Shown: piece by piece, positions 6,354 to 7,564 of the stretch
Position numbering within the stretch: the stretch's first letter is position 1
Layout: each line of letters starts with the position of its first letter
Assembly: GCA_009783975.1 (NCBI GenBank)
Contig: WRCL01000077.1
Span: 1 to 7,564, forward strand
Source: Micrococcales bacterium
Lineage (GTDB): Bacteria > Actinomycetota > Actinomycetes > Actinomycetales > Cellulomonadaceae
Direction of reading: 5' to 3'
Length of the DNA: 7,564 nucleotides
Position numbers and translations under genes: made by a program
The notes under the pieces: model-generated
What the model was told of the DNA's origin: nothing
Database searches by the model: none
The model's input: the letters and a program-made list of their open reading frames with translations, nothing else

Positions 6354-7564
6354 GATTTCACCAGCGGGTGGACTGCGAGCCACCACCCGCCGTTCCGGTA
6401 TCGCAGGATGGCACCGGAGGACTCTAGCTCGTCGTAGGCGTAGAGGTCGTCTTCGGAGGAGACGTATTTCCGGTCTTTCTCGACTGCCTGGAGGATGTGC
6501 CGCTGTTCTGCCGTCATGCTCGTGGTGAGGGCGTCGCGCAGGTTTCCCATGGCGTCGGCGACGTGGGCCGGCGACGCGGGGAGCCGATCATGCCGTACTA
6601 TCAGCGTGACCAGTGTCATCAGGCGCATGAGGGTCCGGAAGTGCCCCCCCGATGCCCCGATGATGATGTTCAGGGCAGTGTCGTCCAGCAGGCGGTTGAG
6701 GTCTGAGCCTGGTGCGCGGCGTTCGAGCACCTCACGCATGGCGCGGATCCCGTCGTTGAGGGCCGCCCCTGCTTCGTCTGCGACCTTGACGTTGTACAAG
6801 AAGTGACGAGGGCACCAGCCGGGGTCGACATGCGGTGGGACGGCATAGACGACGTTGAGGTTTGGCAGCTGAAGCTCTCTGGCGGTCTCTTGGAACACGA
6901 GGTCGATTGATTCGCGGACCGCGGCGTAGTTCGAGGCCGTCCCACGCCAGTGGTCCAGCGAGTCAAACACGAAGACCGGGGGCTTGCCGGGGTCGGCCTG
7001 GAGAAGGTCGACCGCCTCGGCGATGACCGCGTGGAGGGCGTCACGGAACACTCTGCGGTTGTTCGTCATCAGCTTCTTGATGCGGTCGCGCACACCGGAC
7101 TTTTCGTCGGCCAGGTCGGGCCGGATCACCTGGGACAGGGTGACCGGACCGATATCGACCCCGACGGTCGTGTCGCCAAGCTTGAATTTGTTGAGCACGT
7201 CCAGGAATCGTGAGCCGAGCTTGACGTGAGCTTTCGCGTCGCGCTTCTGGACAGCGTCGACCAGCCCCGCAGCGATGGCGACGAGGAGCGCTCCGTCGTC
7301 CAAGGGTTCGTGGCGGCTGAGGTACTCCTCGGCGTCCGCGTAGAGAAAAACCCGTCCCTGGGCTTCGAAGTCGCGGCCCATCCGCAACAGCTCTGAGCTC
7401 TTCCCCGACCCGCGGGGACCACCAAACACCAAGGTGGCGCCGCCGACCGTGAACTCGATGTCGCCGGCCATGAGGTCTCGGCTGTCCGTGCCGCGGACGC
7501 CCTTGTCATCCAGCGGGCAGTACAGTTCTTCCCGCGGGTCGTACCCGGCTTGCCGCTGGTCGAC
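6350..7564 (-). CDS. P-loop ATPase with C-terminal winged-helix-like region, 5'-partial
   Basis: This is a STAND/AAA-like P-loop NTPase; 404 residues are visible. The frame stays open from the ATG at 7471 to the right edge with no other ATG, GTG or TTG. The extra 31 codons (YDPREELYCPLDD, then RGTDSRDL) read as real protein, so the true start probably lies beyond the window. Numbering from the edge: Walker A GGPRGSGKSSEL at 48-59 (Lys55, Ser56), FLYADAEEYLSRHEPL at 73-88, Walker B PPVFVFDSLDH at 195-205 (Asp201), the sensor-like strand NLNVVYAVPPHV at 235-246, SGGHFRTLMRLM at 305-316, and a C-terminal GAILRYRNGGWWLAVHPLV at 384-402 that looks like a winged-helix wing. I recall this layout from a broad group of bacterial ATP-binding proteins found beside variable partners, but I cannot name a subfamily. 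The stop overlaps the partner's GTG by four bases. Its role could be in defence, signalling or regulation, with ATP hydrolysis gating the partner (inference). Confidence 0.82.
   Translation of the reverse strand, partial: VDQRQAGYDPREELYCPLDDKGVRGTDSRDLMAGDIEFTVGGATLVFGGPRGSGKSSELLRMGRDFEAQGRVFLYADAEEYLSRHEPLDDGALLVAIAAGLVDAVQKRDAKAHVKLGSRFLDVLNKFKLGDTTVGVDIGPVTLSQVIRPDLADEKSGVRDRIKKLMTNNRRVFRDALHAVIAEAVDLLQADPGKPPVFVFDSLDHWRGTASNYAAVRESIDLVFQETARELQLPNLNVVYAVPPHVDPGWCPRHFLYNVKVADEAGAALNDGIRAMREVLERRAPGSDLNRLLDDTALNIIIGASGGHFRTLMRLMTLVTLIVRHDRLPASPAHVADAMGNLRDALTTSMTAEQRHILQAVEKDRKYVSSEDDLYAYDELESSGAILRYRNGGWWLAVHPLVKS

Noticed and set aside
6354..6386. Longer N-terminus for the TPR-like protein from the GTG at 6386
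   Set aside because: It is possible, but it would overlap the ATPase gene by 37 bases. The GTGA overlap at 6353 matches the other junctions in this window. Neither start has a convincing Shine-Dalgarno, so the choice stays uncertain.
6644..6650. Run of seven C (G7 in the ATPase coding strand), possible phase-variation tract
   Set aside because: It encodes the Gly-Gly of the conserved-looking SGGHFR motif with the frame intact. Seven bases is short for slippage in a high-GC genome.

Overview
The window reads as high-GC actinobacterial DNA, perhaps of the Micrococcales (Cellulomonas-like). I infer this from strong G/C use at third codon positions, GTG starts, TANNNT-type -10 hexamers, and genes packed with ATGA/GTGA stop-start overlaps. 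All six genes I can support lie on the minus strand, so transcription runs from the right edge to the left edge. No RNA genes, insertion sequences or CRISPR arrays were seen.

Reading in the direction of transcription there are three compact cassettes. Cassette 1 (7564 to 5097) holds a P-loop ATPase cut by the right edge and a GTGA-coupled partner. The partner has an unrecognised N-terminal domain, a proline-rich linker and a TPR-like C-terminus that contains an almost perfect 48-bp direct repeat. This pair is the least characterised part of the window and the best candidate for an undescribed ATPase/effector or signalling module. Cassette 2 (5012 to 2662) is galE (UDP-glucose 4-epimerase) overlapping by ATGA with a UTP-glucose-1-phosphate uridylyltransferase of the eukaryotic UDPGP family. 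Together they would make UDP-glucose and interconvert it with UDP-galactose. Cassette 3 (2571 to the left edge) has a plausible own promoter (ATGACG-17-TAGTGT). It encodes a WG-repeat lipoprotein, a PstS-like substrate-binding lipoprotein 1 bp downstream with a GGAGGA ribosome site, and the start of an O6-alkylguanine-DNA alkyltransferase (Ogt), which is GTGA-coupled and cut by the left edge.

The two gene-free gaps are short (5013-5096 and 2572-2661). The first holds only a weak promoter candidate. The second holds the cassette 3 promoter and a small inverted repeat over its -35 element. There is no gene-free stretch above 300 bases.
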